A stretch of 64,000 nt of DNA from Caldinitratiruptor microaerophilus (GCF_025999835.1 NZ_AP025628.1:2666001-2730000), one strand, 5' to 3'; positions 47,191-60,583 are shown, counted from the stretch's first letter. Numbers and translations are program-made. Notes: generated by a model from the sequence alone, not told the origin.

Positions 47191-49491
47191 ATGCAGACCG
47201 AACGCGGCCGGCCGGTATCCATGCCCCGCTCGGGCCCCTGGAAGCGGGCTCTCGTCGCAACGCTCGTGCTCGCCCTCGGGATCCTGGCGGCCGGCGGACT
47301 TCTGACCAGCAGGGGTAAGCCGCCCATCCCGCAGGTGGCCGTCGGCCCGGACGGCAGGACGGTGTTCACCGTGGCGGACGTCCGCGCAGGGCAGGCCGTC
47401 TTCCAGCGTTACGGCCTCATGGACTACGGCTCGATCCTGGGTAACGGCGCCTACCTCGGCCCAGACTTCACGTCGAGGGCCGTAGAGGCCATGGTGGCCG
47501 CCGAGCGCGAGGCCATCGCACGGGAACAGACCGGTCGCTCCTACGCCGACCTCGACGAGGCCGGCCGGGCCCAGGTCGACGGTCTGGTCCGGACCAGCCT
47601 GAAGGCCAACCGGTACGACCCGCAGACCGGAACGCTCACCCTCACCGCGGGCCAGGTCGCCAGCCTCGACCGGATCCGGACCGACCTCCGGGAGACCCTC
47701 CGGCTGGCCGCCGGCGGCGACCGGCTCAGCCCGCAGGAACTCGACCAGCTGGCGCGATTCACCTTCTGGACGGCCTGGGCGTCCACTGCCACCCGCCCCG
47801 GGAGCACCTATTCGTACACGAACAACTGGCCTTACGCGCCGGCGGCGGGCAACGAGGTCACGTTCGGGTCGGTCTGGACCAGCGCGGTGAGTGTGGTCCT
47901 GCTGCTCCTCGCCCTCGCCGTGATCCTTTTCGTCTACCGCCACTATGGGCTCGAGATGGAGCCCGACGGCGACCCGCGGCATGTGCGCGTGCCGGACGCG
48001 CCGCCCACGCCAACCCAGCGGATGGCGCTCTGGTTCCTCGCCGTCGCGGCCGGGCTGTTCCTCGTCCAGACCCTGCTGGGCGGGTACATGGCCCACAGCT
48101 ACGTGGAGCCCACGTTCTTCGGGATCGACCTGCGGGCTCTCCTGCCCTTCCAGGTTGCCCGCAGCTGGCACCTGCAGCTGGCCGTCTTCTGGATCGCCAC
48201 CGCCTGGATGGCCGCCGGCCTCTACCTGGCGCCCCTCCTCTCCGGTGAGGAGTCGCCCGGACAGGGGACCCTGACCCGGGTGCTGTTCGGCGCCCTGATC
48301 GTCGTGGCCGTGGGCAGCCTCCTGGGCGAATGGCTCGGCGTGCAGGGGCGGCTCGGCCGGCTGTGGTGGTACCTCGGCCACCAGGGCTGGGAGTACCTCG
48401 AGCTCGGCCGGATCTGGCAGGTACTGCTCCTGCTCGGGCTGGGGCTGTGGCTCGTGATCGTCGGCCGGGGCCTGCGGGCGGCGCTCCGCCGCGAGGGCGA
48501 CCGGGGCGGCCTGAGCCACCTCCTCCTCTACAGCGCCGCGGCGATCCCGCTCTTCTACGCCACGAGCCTCATGATCGGCTCGGGGACGCACATCACGATC
48601 GCCGACTACTGGCGCTGGTGGATGATCCACCTCTGGGTCGAGGGGATCTTCGAGGTCTTCACGGTCGTGGTGGTGGCGCACCTCCTCACGGCCCTCGGCC
48701 TGGTCCGCAAGGCCTCGGTCCTGCGCGCGGTGTACTTCCAGCTGATCCTTCTCCTGGGCAGCGGGATCGTCGGCACGGGGCACCACTACTACTGGACCGG
48801 CACCCCGGAGATCTGGCTGGCGCTGGGCGCTGTCTTCTCGGCCCTCGAGGTGATCCCGCTCACCCTGCTCCTCCTGGAGGCGTACGAGCAGTACCGGATC
48901 ATCCGACAGGGCGGCACGCAGTTCCCGTACCGCGGCACCTTCCTCTTCCTCGTCGCCACGGCGGTCTGGAACCTGGTCGGCGCCGGCGGCCTGGGCTTCC
49001 TCATCAACCTGCCGGTCGTGAACTACTTCCAGCACGGCACGTTCCTGACCCCGGCGCACGGCCACGCCGCGCTCGCCGGCGTGTACGGGATGCTGGCCAT
49101 CGCCCTGCTGCTCTTCGTCCTGCGGGGCGTCGCCCGCCCCGAGGCGTGGAGCGAGCGGCTCGTGACCCTCTCGTTCTGGAGCCTACAGGCCGGCCTCGCC
49201 GGGATGACGTTCCTGACGCTGGTACCGGTCGGGCTGCTCCAGCTCGGGCGGGCCGTGGCCGCCGGCTACGACGCCTCCCGGAGCCTGGCGTTCTACCAGG
49301 AGCCCCTCGTGCGGGCCCTCCTCTGGCTCCGCATCGTACCCGACTCCGTCTTCATCGCCCTGGGCGTGGTGCCGCTCCTCATCCTCACCCTCCGGGGGGC
49401 GATGCGGCCGAGGGCCACGGCCGCGGCGGCACCCGAGCCCCAGCGCCGCCGGTCGCCCGGCCGCGAGCCGGCCTGGACGGCGCACGACTGA
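47191..49491 (+). CDS. norZ: Quinol-dependent nitric oxide reductase (qNOR)
   Basis: A 766-residue single-subunit NO reductase. An N-terminal helix precedes a soluble domain resembling NorC without heme (VFQRYGLMDYGSILGNGAYL, NNWPYAPAAGNEVTFGSVW). The NorB-like catalytic part follows, with heme and iron ligands in RSWHLQLAVFWIATAWMAAG, MIHLWVEGIFEVFTVVVVAH, GTGHHYYWTG and LTPAHGHAALAGVYGML. It reduces two NO to N2O with quinol as donor, for denitrification or NO defence. Good ribosome site AAGGGGGGA. It lies outside the ylbJ element, next to the ylbJ 5' end. Confidence 0.95.
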   Translation: MQTERGRPVSMPRSGPWKRALVATLVLALGILAAGGLLTSRGKPPIPQVAVGPDGRTVFTVADVRAGQAVFQRYGLMDYGSILGNGAYLGPDFTSRAVEAMVAAEREAIAREQTGRSYADLDEAGRAQVDGLVRTSLKANRYDPQTGTLTLTAGQVASLDRIRTDLRETLRLAAGGDRLSPQELDQLARFTFWTAWASTATRPGSTYSYTNNWPYAPAAGNEVTFGSVWTSAVSVVLLLLALAVILFVYRHYGLEMEPDGDPRHVRVPDAPPTPTQRMALWFLAVAAGLFLVQTLLGGYMAHSYVEPTFFGIDLRALLPFQVARSWHLQLAVFWIATAWMAAGLYLAPLLSGEESPGQGTLTRVLFGALIVVAVGSLLGEWLGVQGRLGRLWWYLGHQGWEYLELGRIWQVLLLLGLGLWLVIVGRGLRAALRREGDRGGLSHLLLYSAAAIPLFYATSLMIGSGTHITIADYWRWWMIHLWVEGIFEVFTVVVVAHLLTALGLVRKASVLRAVYFQLILLLGSGIVGTGHHYYWTGTPEIWLALGAVFSALEVIPLTLLLLEAYEQYRIIRQGGTQFPYRGTFLFLVATAVWNLVGAGGLGFLINLPVVNYFQHGTFLTPAHGHAALAGVYGMLAIALLLFVLRGVARPEAWSERLVTLSFWSLQAGLAGMTFLTLVPVGLLQLGRAVAAGYDASRSLAFYQEPLVRALLWLRIVPDSVFIALGVVPLLILTLRGAMRPRATAAAAPEPQRRRSPGREPAWTAHD

Positions 49492-49504
49492 GTGGCCGGC
49501 TGGC

Positions 49505-49537
49505 GGAGAGCCGGGGGACCTGTGCCCCCGGCTCTCC
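49505..49537. terminator. Bidirectional terminator between norZ and the ArsD-like gene
   Basis: GGAGAGCCGGGGG (49505-49517) pairs perfectly with CCCCCGGCTCTCC (49525-49537) over a seven-base loop. It lies between two convergent genes and touches the stop codon of the minus-strand one. Confidence 0.75.
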
Positions 49538-49888
49538 TCATCCCGCCGCCTGGCTGGCCAGCACGAGGTCCTCTGCGGCGATCCGCTCGAGCTCCGCGCA
49601 GCACGGGAAAGCGCCGGTCTTGGCCACCCGGCCGTTCACCAGCACGACCGGGAGCACCGCGCCGCCGCGCTCCCGCAGGAGGGCGGCGATGGCCGGAAAG
49701 CGTGCGCAGGTCTCCGGGTCCTTGCCCGTCACGTGCCACCGGACCCGGACACGTCCCGCGTTCTCGCGGTGCAGACGGCCCAGCTCCTGCAGCCAGACGA
49801 CCAGGTCGGCGTCCGGGCACGGGCCCTCGGTTGCGGCGCGCTCCGGCAGGGTCACGTCGAAGATGTCGATGTGGAGGTGGCCGTCCAC
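49538..49888 (-). CDS. ArsD-like thioredoxin-fold protein
   Basis: A GTG at 49888 after GAAGGGAGGCGGGATC gives 116 residues. IDIFDVTLPERAATEGPCPD, the helix VVWLQELGRLH, RWHVTGKDPETCARFPAIAA and VLPVVLVNGRVAKTG follow the ArsD fold. The paired N-terminal cysteines that bind As(III) in ArsD are absent (only PCP), while a CC pair appears near the end (AFPCCAELE). It may be a metallochaperone or redox protein rather than an arsenic sensor. No ars genes are nearby. Confidence 0.6.
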   Translation of the reverse strand: MDGHLHIDIFDVTLPERAATEGPCPDADLVVWLQELGRLHRENAGRVRVRWHVTGKDPETCARFPAIAALLRERGGAVLPVVLVNGRVAKTGAFPCCAELERIAAEDLVLASQAAG

Positions 49889-49929
49889 GATCCCGCCTCC
49901 CTTCTGCAGTTCCAACATTCCGACGTGTT

Positions 49930-51441
49930 CATGGTACCCGCACGGCGCATAGACTCACCAGACTCAAAGGAGGTGGTCCCCGGGGCTACCGGAGTGGACC
50001 CATCGGCCTCACGGCCCGCCAGTTCAACGCCATCACCTACGAACTGAAGGGCAAGGTCCGGGCCGCGGAGGAGTGGCGGCAGCAGCGGACACGCACCTTG
50101 CAAGGCCAGATCGAGGCCACGGAGAAGGCCATTCGCAAGCTGCAGCGGGAGGATGCGGCCCTGGCCAAGGGGAGCGGGCACGCGCGTCCGCTGCAGCCCC
50201 ACGAGCGGGCCGGGCGGCGGCAGCGGGTCCGCTTCCGCCTGCACCAGAAGAAGCGCCGGCTCGGTTCTCTCCGGGACCGGCTAAAGGCTCTGGAAGCGGC
50301 GAAGGGTCCCCCGTCCCTCTGCTTCGGCTCCCGGCGGCTCTTTCGTGCCCAGTTCCACCTGGAGGAGAACGGTTTCGCCAACCACGAGGAGTGGCTTCAG
50401 GCCTGGCGGGAGGCCCGCAGCGACTCGTTCTTCTGCCTCGGGTCGAAGCACGAGACCGGCGGCAACCAGACCTGCACCCTCCTACCGGGCGGCACCCTGC
50501 GGCTACGGGTCCCGAACGCCCTGGCCGGCGAGTACGGCACCCACGTGCTGATCCGGGGCGTTCGTTTCGCCTACGGCCAGGACGTGCTGGGCGCCGCCCT
50601 GGCGGCCGGGCAGGCCATCTCGTACCGGTTCGTGCGCAACGACGGTACCTGGTACCTCTACGCCACCACGGAGCGGATGCCTGCACCGGTGGTGACGCGC
50701 CGGCAGGCGGGGGGCGTCGGGGTGGACCTGAACCCGGGCCTGGTGGCGGTGGCGGAGATCGACCGCTCCGGCAACCCGGTGGGGACCCGGCACATCCCGG
50801 TGCCGATCCAGGGCCGGCGCAAGGAGCAGGTCCTGGCCACCCTGGGAGAGGCTGTGGCGGACGTGGTGGCCTGGGCGAAGGCCGCCGGAAAGCCCGTGGT
50901 GGTGGAGCGCCTGGACTTCCGGGCGAAGAAGGCCCGGCTGCGGGAGGTCTCCGACCGGCACGCCCGGAAGCTGTCGCACTTCGCCTACGCCTCTTTCCAC
51001 GCCCTGCTCATCGCCCGTGCGGAACGGGAAGGCGTGGAAGTGATCACCGTCAACCCAGCGTTCACCAGCGTGATCGGGAAGTTCATGGCCCGGTACGGGC
51101 TGTCGCCGCACGCTGCGGCGGCGGTGGCGATCGCCCGGCGGGGCCTGAGGTTTGGGGAGCGGCTCCGGTCCGGAAACGCCCGTCCGCTACCTGCAAGGAA
51201 TCGCGGGCGGCACGCCTGGGGCGACTGGCGCCGGATTCTCCCCGGCGTGCGTGGGCGGAAGCTGACGCACGCTTTATACGAGTGTCCCTCCGAGGGAGGC
51301 CCAGGCAGGGGGGTACCCCTATCCGCTCCGGCACCGGCGGGTGCAGGCTCGCACGGCCCGGAGCGGGATGGTCTGGCTTGGGTCCCGGGGTGCGATCCCC
51401 CGGCGCGAATCGTCGGGAGCACCGTTCGCCCGGCGTCGTAA
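49930..51441 (+). pseudogene. tnpB: TnpB-related nuclease gene, 5' end unclear or lost
   Basis: The plus frame from about 49930 to 51441 encodes a TnpB-related protein: QFNAITYELKGKVRAAEEWR with a long coiled helix, FGSRRLFRAQFHL, a WED-like part (YRFVRNDGTWYLYATTERM), RuvC-like motifs GVGVDLNPGLVAVAEID and VVVERLDFRAKKARL, then NPAFTSVIGKFMARYGLSP. No ATG/GTG/TTG with a ribosome site is found in the right place and the usual N-terminal residues are missing, so it is probably 5'-truncated. The GC-rich 3' end (51150-51470) could contain an omega-RNA. No tnpA is nearby. Confidence 0.65.
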
Positions 51442-51566
51442 GCTGAGGTTTACTTGTCAACGCTTGCGTTTAGGAACGCTGGCTGGGCCTGCTCCGGACG
51501 AAAGTCGCCGCCGGGGGCACGCTGGCCCCGACGGCGACCCTTCCCGTACGGAGCGATCCGGACCGC

Positions 51567-51803
51567 TCAGGCTCCGCGCTTCATCACGATGGTGAGCGCG
51601 ATGGACGTGACCACGAACAGGATCGCAAAGGCCGTGCTCACCTTCGCGAGGAGGTCGTCGAGCCCCCGCTTCTTGCCGAACAGCTGCTCGGCGCCGCCGG
51701 TGATCGCACCGGAGAGGCCCGCGCTGCGACCGGACTGCAGCAACACGGTCGCAATCAGACCGATGGCAAAGATCACGTGGAAGACGGTGATCGCAGCCAG
51801 CAA
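51567..51803 (-). CDS. secG: Preprotein translocase subunit SecG
   Basis: A TTG at 51803, 10 bp after GAGAGGAG, gives 78 residues; another TTG at 51812 is too close to the ribosome site. Two membrane helices flank the conserved LLQSGRSAGLSGAITGGAEQ loop followed by LFGKKRGLDDLLAKV. It assists SecYEG-mediated export. It normally lies between eno and rnr; here rnr is 31 kb away. Confidence 0.93.
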   Translation of the reverse strand: MLAAITVFHVIFAIGLIATVLLQSGRSAGLSGAITGGAEQLFGKKRGLDDLLAKVSTAFAILFVVTSIALTIVMKRGA

Positions 51804-52086
51804 CGTGGACAAACTCCTCTCGGCCGGACCGGCAGATCCCAGCCCGGATGGCCCGGATGATCGCGTGCTCAAGCAGCGGCCATTGTAGCACAGGCCCAGG
51901 CTTGCCACAACAGCGCCCCGGGGCCTCCCCTCTGACGCTCCAAACTCCCCCGCTCGCCGCCGATTTTCCCCCGTTCCGGCGGCGGTGCAGGACCCACGCC
52001 CGGAGATGAATAATTCGTCCTACCATCCAGGTCCGTACGGCTTCGGCATAAACAATGAAATCGGCGCGAGCAGGGGGGAGAGGGTC

Positions 52087-53829
52087 ATGTTGCGGAACGT
52101 TGCCGAACTGCGGTCGGAGGGCGCAGCAGAGCAGGTACCGTCCAGCAGCGGGGAACCGGGCCCGGAGGGAGCGGCTCTTGCCACCCTGGTGCGGTCGGTC
52201 GAGAACGCCCTGGCCCAGCTCGCACAGCTGGATGGGCAGGGGCCGGCGCTGCAGGGCCCGGAACTCGAGCGGATCTCCCGGATCTTGCAGGACTTCCGGG
52301 CGCAGCTGCGGGCCTCCCTGGTCGGGCTCGAGGGGGTGATCTCCCGTGCGGCGGTGGGCGCTGCCCGGAGTTCGGTCCGCATCCGGACGGTCGCCGGCCA
52401 CATGGAGGAGGTCCACCGCAGCGTGGAGACCCTCGCCGAGTCGACCCGGCAGGTGCAGGGCGGCGCCGATCAGGTCGCCCGGGCGGCCACGGAGGCGGCA
52501 GGCCTGGCGGCGCAGGTCGAGCGGATGACGGGTGAGGGGCGCCAGATCACGGCCGAGGCCCTGGCGGCCATCCGGCGCCTGCGCGACCAGAGCCAGGCCA
52601 TGGCGGAACGGCTGGGCCAGCTCGTGGAACGCATGCGCGAGATCACCCAGGTGAGCGGGGTGATCGAAAGCATCGCCGCCCAGACCAAGCTCCTAGCGCT
52701 CAACGCCGCCATCGAGGCGGCTCGGGCCGGCGTCCACGGACGCGGGTTCGCCGTGGTCGCCGACGAGGTGCGCAAGCTGGCCGAGGGCACGGCAAAGCGG
52801 GCGCGGGAGATCGGCGGGCTGGTGCAGGCCATCCGGACCGAGCTGGAGCCCTCTCAGCAGCTCATCCGGGAGGCGGTGGAGCAGGCCCGCGAGGGGGCCG
52901 GCCGGGCGGAGGCAGCCGGGGCGGCACTGGAGGCCATCGACCGTCTGGCACGGGAGACCGCGGGGCACATGCAGGACATCGCGTCGGCGGTCGAAGAGCA
53001 GAACGCGGCGACGGAAAGCGTGTTCGAGGCCTTGCGGGACACCGTCGGGCGCATCCGGTCCGTGAAGGAGGAGACGGAGAACGTGAGCCGGGAGACGTTC
53101 ACGCTCTCGGCCCTGACCGAGGAGGCTTACGGCTACCTCGGGCCCTTCCGCACCGGAACGATCTTCCACCGGGCGCTGGCGCTGGCCCGGGAGCTCGACC
53201 GGCGCTGCCGGGCGGTCTTCGAGGAGGCGATCGACCAGGGGCGGATCTCCCTGGAGTCCGTCCTCGAACTGCGCTACACGGAGATCAAGGGGGCGGCCGT
53301 CCGCCGGCTGGCCCGCCTCTTCGACGTCAGCCGGGTGCCGCCCCAGGGCTTCACCCCGCCGAAGTACAGCACCGCGTACGACGCCGTGGTCGACGAGGCG
53401 CTGCAGCGCCACATGGACGAGATCCTCGGCCGGGAGCCGAAGCTCATCTTCGCCCTGGTGATCGACCTCAACACGTACGCCCCGATCCACAACTCCATCT
53501 ACTGCAAGGACTGGACCGGCGTGCCCGAGAAGGACCTCGTGGGCAACCGCATCAAGCGCTTCTTCCACGACCAGGGCGTGCTGGTGCGGGGGGCGCGGGT
53601 GGGTCTCGGGCCGGCGGCGCTGCGCCTCCCCAACGTGGCGTCGCGCGAGGACTTCCTCCGGGCCGGGTGCGACCTGCGCGAGCCCCCGGGCGGGTCCCAG
53701 GACTTCCTCGTGCAGACCTACGCGCGCGACACCGGCGCCGTCACGGCGGCCCTCACCATCCCGTTCTTCGTGAAAGGCCACCGCTACGGCGCCGTACTGC
53801 TCGGCTGGACGGACGACGGCAGCCGCTGA
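52087..53829 (+). CDS. Cytoplasmic methyl-accepting chemotaxis protein
   Basis: The ATG at 52087 follows GGGGGAGAGGGTC. The 580-residue protein has no membrane helix. Helical MCP signalling region about 100-370, with the hairpin tip [20 protein letters not shown] and [22 protein letters not shown]-terminal sensory domain (about 390-580) has [32 protein letters not shown], and [10 protein letters not shown], a fold often found after soluble MCP domains. It would signal through CheA to flagella in response to an intracellular cue. It is transcribed toward eno, convergent. Confidence 0.88.
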   Translation: MLRNVAELRSEGAAEQVPSSSGEPGPEGAALATLVRSVENALAQLAQLDGQGPALQGPELERISRILQDFRAQLRASLVGLEGVISRAAVGAARSSVRIRTVAGHMEEVHRSVETLAESTRQVQGGADQVARAATEAAGLAAQVERMTGEGRQITAEALAAIRRLRDQSQAMAERLGQLVERMREITQVSGVIESIAAQTKLLALNAAIEAARAGVHGRGFAVVADEVRKLAEGTAKRAREIGGLVQAIRTELEPSQQLIREAVEQAREGAGRAEAAGAALEAIDRLARETAGHMQDIASAVEEQNAATESVFEALRDTVGRIRSVKEETENVSRETFTLSALTEEAYGYLGPFRTGTIFHRALALARELDRRCRAVFEEAIDQGRISLESVLELRYTEIKGAAVRRLARLFDVSRVPPQGFTPPKYSTAYDAVVDEALQRHMDEILGREPKLIFALVIDLNTYAPIHNSIYCKDWTGVPEKDLVGNRIKRFFHDQGVLVRGARVGLGPAALRLPNVASREDFLRAGCDLREPPGGSQDFLVQTYARDTGAVTAALTIPFFVKGHRYGAVLLGWTDDGSR

Positions 53830-53848
53830 CGAGGGTGACCCCGGTGCG

Positions 53849-56703
<2,855 letters not shown>

Positions 56704-56714
56704 CTCCGACGGGC

Positions 56715-57266
56715 CTATTGTACGCCACGCTGCGGCGGTCTACCAGCCACGCCCGGAAGGCGGGGACGGGCCCCCTCCATCCGCAGGAGCTGCGCCTTGC
56801 GGGCGGGCCCGCCGTACGCGAAGCCCTGCAGGCGCCCGGCCGACGAGACAACCCGGTGGCAGGGGATGAGGAGCGGGAGGGGGTTGCGACCGAGCGCCGC
56901 CCCCACGGCCCGAGCCGCCCGGGGCCGCCCCAGGGCCCGGGCGATCGCCCCGTAGGTCTCGACCTGTCCCCGGGGGATGCGGCGGGTGTACTCGAGCACC
57001 TCCCGCTCGAAGGGGGTGAGCCCGCTCAGGTCCAGGTCCACCGCCACCTCCTGCCCCGCCAGCCAGCGCTCCACCAGGGAGTGCAGCTCTCCCCGGCGGC
57101 CGTCGTCCCGCAAGGCATCCCGGCCGGTGCGCGCCCGCACCCGGGCGAGGAACGCCTCCTCGGGCTCGTCCTCCAGTCCCAGGCAGGCGAGCCCGCGCTC
57201 GGTCCAGGCCGCCCGGACGGTGCCGAGCGACGTCTCACACGCGGTGTACGTGACGGCCGCTGTCAC
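56715..57266 (-). CDS. ogt: Methylated-DNA-protein-cysteine methyltransferase
   Basis: A GTG at 57266 after GGAGGGGGGG gives 183 residues. The C-terminal domain has LTPFEREVLEYTRRIPRGQV, TYGAIARALGRPRAARAVG, and the active site LLIPCHRVVSSAGRLQGFAYG. It removes alkyl groups from O6-guanine in a suicide reaction. An AraC-type HTH remnant overlaps its start, as if an Ada-like unit had broken apart. It sits inside the glycolytic cluster without functional relation to it. Confidence 0.93.
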   Translation of the reverse strand: MTAAVTYTACETSLGTVRAAWTERGLACLGLEDEPEEAFLARVRARTGRDALRDDGRRGELHSLVERWLAGQEVAVDLDLSGLTPFEREVLEYTRRIPRGQVETYGAIARALGRPRAARAVGAALGRNPLPLLIPCHRVVSSAGRLQGFAYGGPARKAQLLRMEGARPRLPGVAGRPPQRGVQ

Positions 57267-57479
57267 GAAAACCCCCCCTCCGGTACTCTCCGGGCGCCAC
57301 GCCGAGAACGCGCTGGAAGGCGGAATAAAACGCGCTACTGCTCTCGAACCCGACCGCGCCGGCGACGTCCAGGACGGACAGGCGGCTGGCGCGCAAGAGT
57401 CCGGCCGCTCGCAGCACACGCCGGCGCACAATGTACTCGTGCACAGGGACGCCGGCCCATCGCCGGAACAGCCGGTGAT
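57235..57479 (-). pseudogene. AraC-type HTH fragment upstream of ogt
   Basis: One frame reads NHRLFRRWAGVPVHEYIVRR, then RVLRAAGLLRASRLSVLDVA, GAVGFESSSAFYSAFQRVLG and VAPGEYRR: most of an AraC/XylS DNA-binding domain including the second helix-turn-helix. The first helices and any start codon with ribosome site are missing; upstream the frame is only the shadow of tpiA. It overlaps the ogt start by 32 bp. It looks like the 3' end of a lost AraC or Ada regulator. Confidence 0.75.
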
Positions 57480-58259
57480 TCAGGCCCGTCGCCCCCGGGC
57501 CGCCTCGGCGGCCGCGCGGACCAGGGCGGCGAAGCCCTGCGGGTCGAGGGAGGCGCCCCCGACCAGTGCCCCGTCGATGTCCGGGTCGCGGGCGAAGTCG
57601 GCGATGTTGTCCGCCTTGACGCTGCCGCCGTACTGGATGCGGAGGCCCCTGGCGGCCCGGTCGCCGAAGGCCGCGCGGATGCGGTCGCGGATGAGCCGGC
57701 ACACCGCGCCGGCGTCGGCCGCGGTGGCCGCGCGCCCTGTGCCGATCGCCCAGACCGGCTCGTAGGCGATCACCAGCCGCTCGACCTGTGCCGCCTCCAG
57801 TCCGGTGAGGGCGGCCTCCACCTGCCGGGTGACGACCGCCTCGGTCCGGCCGGCCTCCCGCTCGGCCAGCTGCTCGCCCACGCACAGGATCGGGGTGAGG
57901 CCGTGGCGGAAGGCGGCGGCGACCTTCGCCCGGACGAGCTCGTCGGTCTCGCCGAAGAGCGTCCGCCGCTCGGAGTGGCCGACGATGACGTAGCGGACGC
58001 CGAGCTCGGTCAGCATCCCCGGGGCGATCTCGCCGGTGAAGGCGCCCCTGTCCTCGTGGTACAGGTCCTGCGCCCCGAGGGCCACCGCGCTGCCCGCGAG
58101 GAGAGGACCAACGGCCGCCAGGGCAGTGAAGGGCGGGCAGAGGGCGATGTCGGCCCCCTCCAGGCCCCGGACGGCCGGAAGGAACGCCTCGACGAACGAC
58201 CGGGCCTCGGCCACGGTCTTGTGCATCTTCCAGTTGGCGGCGATGAGGGGCGTGCGCAT
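57480..58259 (-). CDS. tpiA: Triosephosphate isomerase
   Basis: A 259-residue TIM barrel: LIAANWKMHKTV at the start, catalytic His in VIVGHSERRTLFGE, catalytic Glu in VIAYEPVWAIGTG, and phosphate loop IQYGGSVKADN with GALVGGASLDP. It interconverts dihydroxyacetone phosphate and glyceraldehyde 3-phosphate. The ATG follows pgk by 15 bp. Confidence 0.97.
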   Translation of the reverse strand: MRTPLIAANWKMHKTVAEARSFVEAFLPAVRGLEGADIALCPPFTALAAVGPLLAGSAVALGAQDLYHEDRGAFTGEIAPGMLTELGVRYVIVGHSERRTLFGETDELVRAKVAAAFRHGLTPILCVGEQLAEREAGRTEAVVTRQVEAALTGLEAAQVERLVIAYEPVWAIGTGRAATAADAGAVCRLIRDRIRAAFGDRAARGLRIQYGGSVKADNIADFARDPDIDGALVGGASLDPQGFAALVRAAAEAARGRRA

Positions 58260-58274
58260 GGGCGGGGCTCCTTC

Positions 58275-59483
58275 CTACCCGGCGGGCGGGGTCACGTCGG
58301 GCTTGGTCTCCAGGACCGCCACGCCGGGCAGCTCGCGCCCCTCCAGGAACTCCAGGGTGGCGCCGCCGCCCGTCGAGATGTGGGTGATGCGGTCGGCCAC
58401 CCCGGCCGCGTGCACGGCGGCCACCGAGTCGCCGCCGCCGACGATGGTGAGCCCCGGCGAGCCGGCCACGGCTTCGGCTACGGCGAAGGTGCCGCGGCTG
58501 AACGGCTCGACCTCGAACACGCCCATGGGCCCGTTCCAGACGACGGTCATCGACTGCCGGATCGCGCCGGCGAAGCGGCGCGCCGTGTCCGGCCCGATGT
58601 CCACCGCCATCCAGCCATCGGGGATCTCTTCCTTCTTCACGATGCGGTGTTCGGCGTTCGGGTCCAGGGCCGTCGCCACCACCAGGTCCTCCGGCAGCCA
58701 CAGGTCGACGCCCCGCTCCTTCGCCTTTTCGAGGAGCTTGCGGGCCTGGTCGACCTTGTCCTCCTCCACGAGCGACTTCCCCGTGCCGTGGCCGAGCGCC
58801 CGCAGGAACGTGTTGGCCATCCCGCCGCCGATCAGCAGCCGGTCGACCTTGCCGAGGAGGTTCTCGATCACCCCGATCTTGTCGGACACCTTGGCCCCGC
58901 CGAGGATGGCGAGGAACGGCCGGTCGGGGTTGGCGAGGGCCTTGCCCATGACGTCGACTTCCTTCTGCAGGAGGAAGCCCGCCACGGCGGGGAGGTACGC
59001 CGCCACGCCCGCGGTCGACGCGTGCGCCCGGTGAGCCGTCCCGAACGCGTCGTTCACGTAGAGGTCGGCCAGGTCGGCGAGTTCCCGGGCAAAGCCGGGG
59101 TCGTTCGCCTCCTCCCGGGGATCGAAGCGCAGGTTCTCCAGGAGCATGACGTCCCCGTTCCGGAGCCGGGCGCCCAGGGCGCGGGCCGAGGGCCCGGTCA
59201 CGTCCTCGGCGATCCGCACCTCTCGCCCAATGAGCTGCCCCAGCCGCACCGCGCAGGGCTTCAGGCTGTAGCGCGGGTCCACCTTGCCCTTCGGGCGCCC
59301 GAGGTGGCTGCAGAGCACCACCCGGGCGCCCTGGTCCACGAGGTAGCGGATGGTCGGCAGGGCGGCCCGGATACGGGTGTCGTCGGTGATCTCGCCGTCG
59401 GGCGAGAGGGGCACGTTGAAGTCGACGCGGACGAGGACACGCCGCCCCGTCACGTCCACGTCGCGCACGGTCTTGAGCGGCAC
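58275..59483 (-). CDS. pgk: Phosphoglycerate kinase
   Basis: A GTG at 59483 after AAGGGGGATC gives 402 residues. [74 protein letters not shown] and [13 protein letters not shown] are diagnostic. It makes ATP from 1,3-bisphosphoglycerate. Confidence 0.97.
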   Translation of the reverse strand: MPLKTVRDVDVTGRRVLVRVDFNVPLSPDGEITDDTRIRAALPTIRYLVDQGARVVLCSHLGRPKGKVDPRYSLKPCAVRLGQLIGREVRIAEDVTGPSARALGARLRNGDVMLLENLRFDPREEANDPGFARELADLADLYVNDAFGTAHRAHASTAGVAAYLPAVAGFLLQKEVDVMGKALANPDRPFLAILGGAKVSDKIGVIENLLGKVDRLLIGGGMANTFLRALGHGTGKSLVEEDKVDQARKLLEKAKERGVDLWLPEDLVVATALDPNAEHRIVKKEEIPDGWMAVDIGPDTARRFAGAIRQSMTVVWNGPMGVFEVEPFSRGTFAVAEAVAGSPGLTIVGGGDSVAAVHAAGVADRITHISTGGGATLEFLEGRELPGVAVLETKPDVTPPAG

Positions 59484-59572
59484 GCGCGATCCCCCTTGCT
59501 GACAGGCGGCGACCCGCGCGCTCCGGGACGCGGCCCGCCCGGAGGCACGACTCGCCACCCGCTGTCTCCCGG

Positions 59573-60583
59573 TCACAAACCCCGCGTGGCGATGTACGTC
59601 ACCAGATCTGCCAGCCGGCTGGAATATCCCCACTCATTATCGTACCAGGCGACCACCTTCACAAGATCGTCGCCCTGGACCAGGGTCGACAGGCCATCCA
59701 CGATCGAGGACCGCGGGTCGCCCTTGTAGTCGACCGACACCAGCGGCCGGTCGCTGAAGCCGAGGATGCCCCGGAGATCCCCTTCCGCGGCGGCGCGCAG
59801 CCGCTCGTTCACCCCGTCGGCGGTCACCTTGCGGCGCACCCGGCAGGTGAAGTCGACGATGCTGACCACCGGCACCGGTACCCGCAGGGCGAAGCCGTTG
59901 AGCTTCCCCTTGAGCTCGGGGATGACGAGGGCGACCGCCCGGGCGGCGCCCGTGGTCGTCGGGATGATCGACAGCGCCGCCGCCCGGCCTCGGCGCAGGT
60001 CCCGGTGCGGGTAGTCCAGGACGACCTGGTCGTTGGTGTAGGCGTGCACGGTATTCATGAGGCCGTGCTCGACCCCGAACTCCCGGTGCAGGACGTGCAC
60101 GACCGGCGCCAGGCAGTTCGTCGTGCAGGAGGCGTTGGAGATCACGTGGTGGCGAGCAGGGTCGTAGCTGTGGTGGTTGACCCCCATGACCACCGTCACG
60201 TCCTCGTTCTTGGCGGGCGCCGAGATGATGACCTTCTTCGCGCCCCCGCCGTCCAGGTGCGCCCGGGCGAGCGTGGCGTCAGTGAAACGGCCGGTGGCCT
60301 CGACGACGACCTCCACCCCGAGCTCGCGCCACGGCAGCCGCCCCGGCTCCTTCTCGGCCAGCACGCGGATGGGGCGCCCCTGCACCCGCAGTTCGCCCTC
60401 GCCCGCCTCCACGGGCACGTGCCAGGTACCGTAGTTCGAGTCGTACTGGAGCAGGTGCGCGAGCGTCTGGGGGGTGGTCAGGTCGTTGATCGCCACCACC
60501 TCGATGTCCGGCCGGTCCCAGGCGATCCGGAAGAATCGCCGGCCGATGCTGCCGAAGCCGTTGATCCCCACGCGAACAGGCAT
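59573..60583 (-). CDS. gap: Glyceraldehyde-3-phosphate dehydrogenase
   Basis: The ATG at 60583 follows GAAGGAGGAAGC. The 336-residue enzyme has [18 protein letters not shown] for NAD binding, the active-site cysteine in [34 protein letters not shown] and [16 protein letters not shown]. It is the first gene of the glycolytic cluster. Upstream, where CggR is usual in Bacillota, there is a divergent LysR gene instead. Confidence 0.97.
   Translation of the reverse strand: MPVRVGINGFGSIGRRFFRIAWDRPDIEVVAINDLTTPQTLAHLLQYDSNYGTWHVPVEAGEGELRVQGRPIRVLAEKEPGRLPWRELGVEVVVEATGRFTDATLARAHLDGGGAKKVIISAPAKNEDVTVVMGVNHHSYDPARHHVISNASCTTNCLAPVVHVLHREFGVEHGLMNTVHAYTNDQVVLDYPHRDLRRGRAAALSIIPTTTGAARAVALVIPELKGKLNGFALRVPVPVVSIVDFTCRVRRKVTADGVNERLRAAAEGDLRGILGFSDRPLVSVDYKGDPRSSIVDGLSTLVQGDDLVKVVAWYDNEWGYSSRLADLVTYIATRGL

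Noticed and set aside
49538-49888. Arsenic-responsive ArsD repressor
   Set aside because: The vicinal cysteines that bind As(III) are missing and no other ars gene is near; called only ArsD-like.
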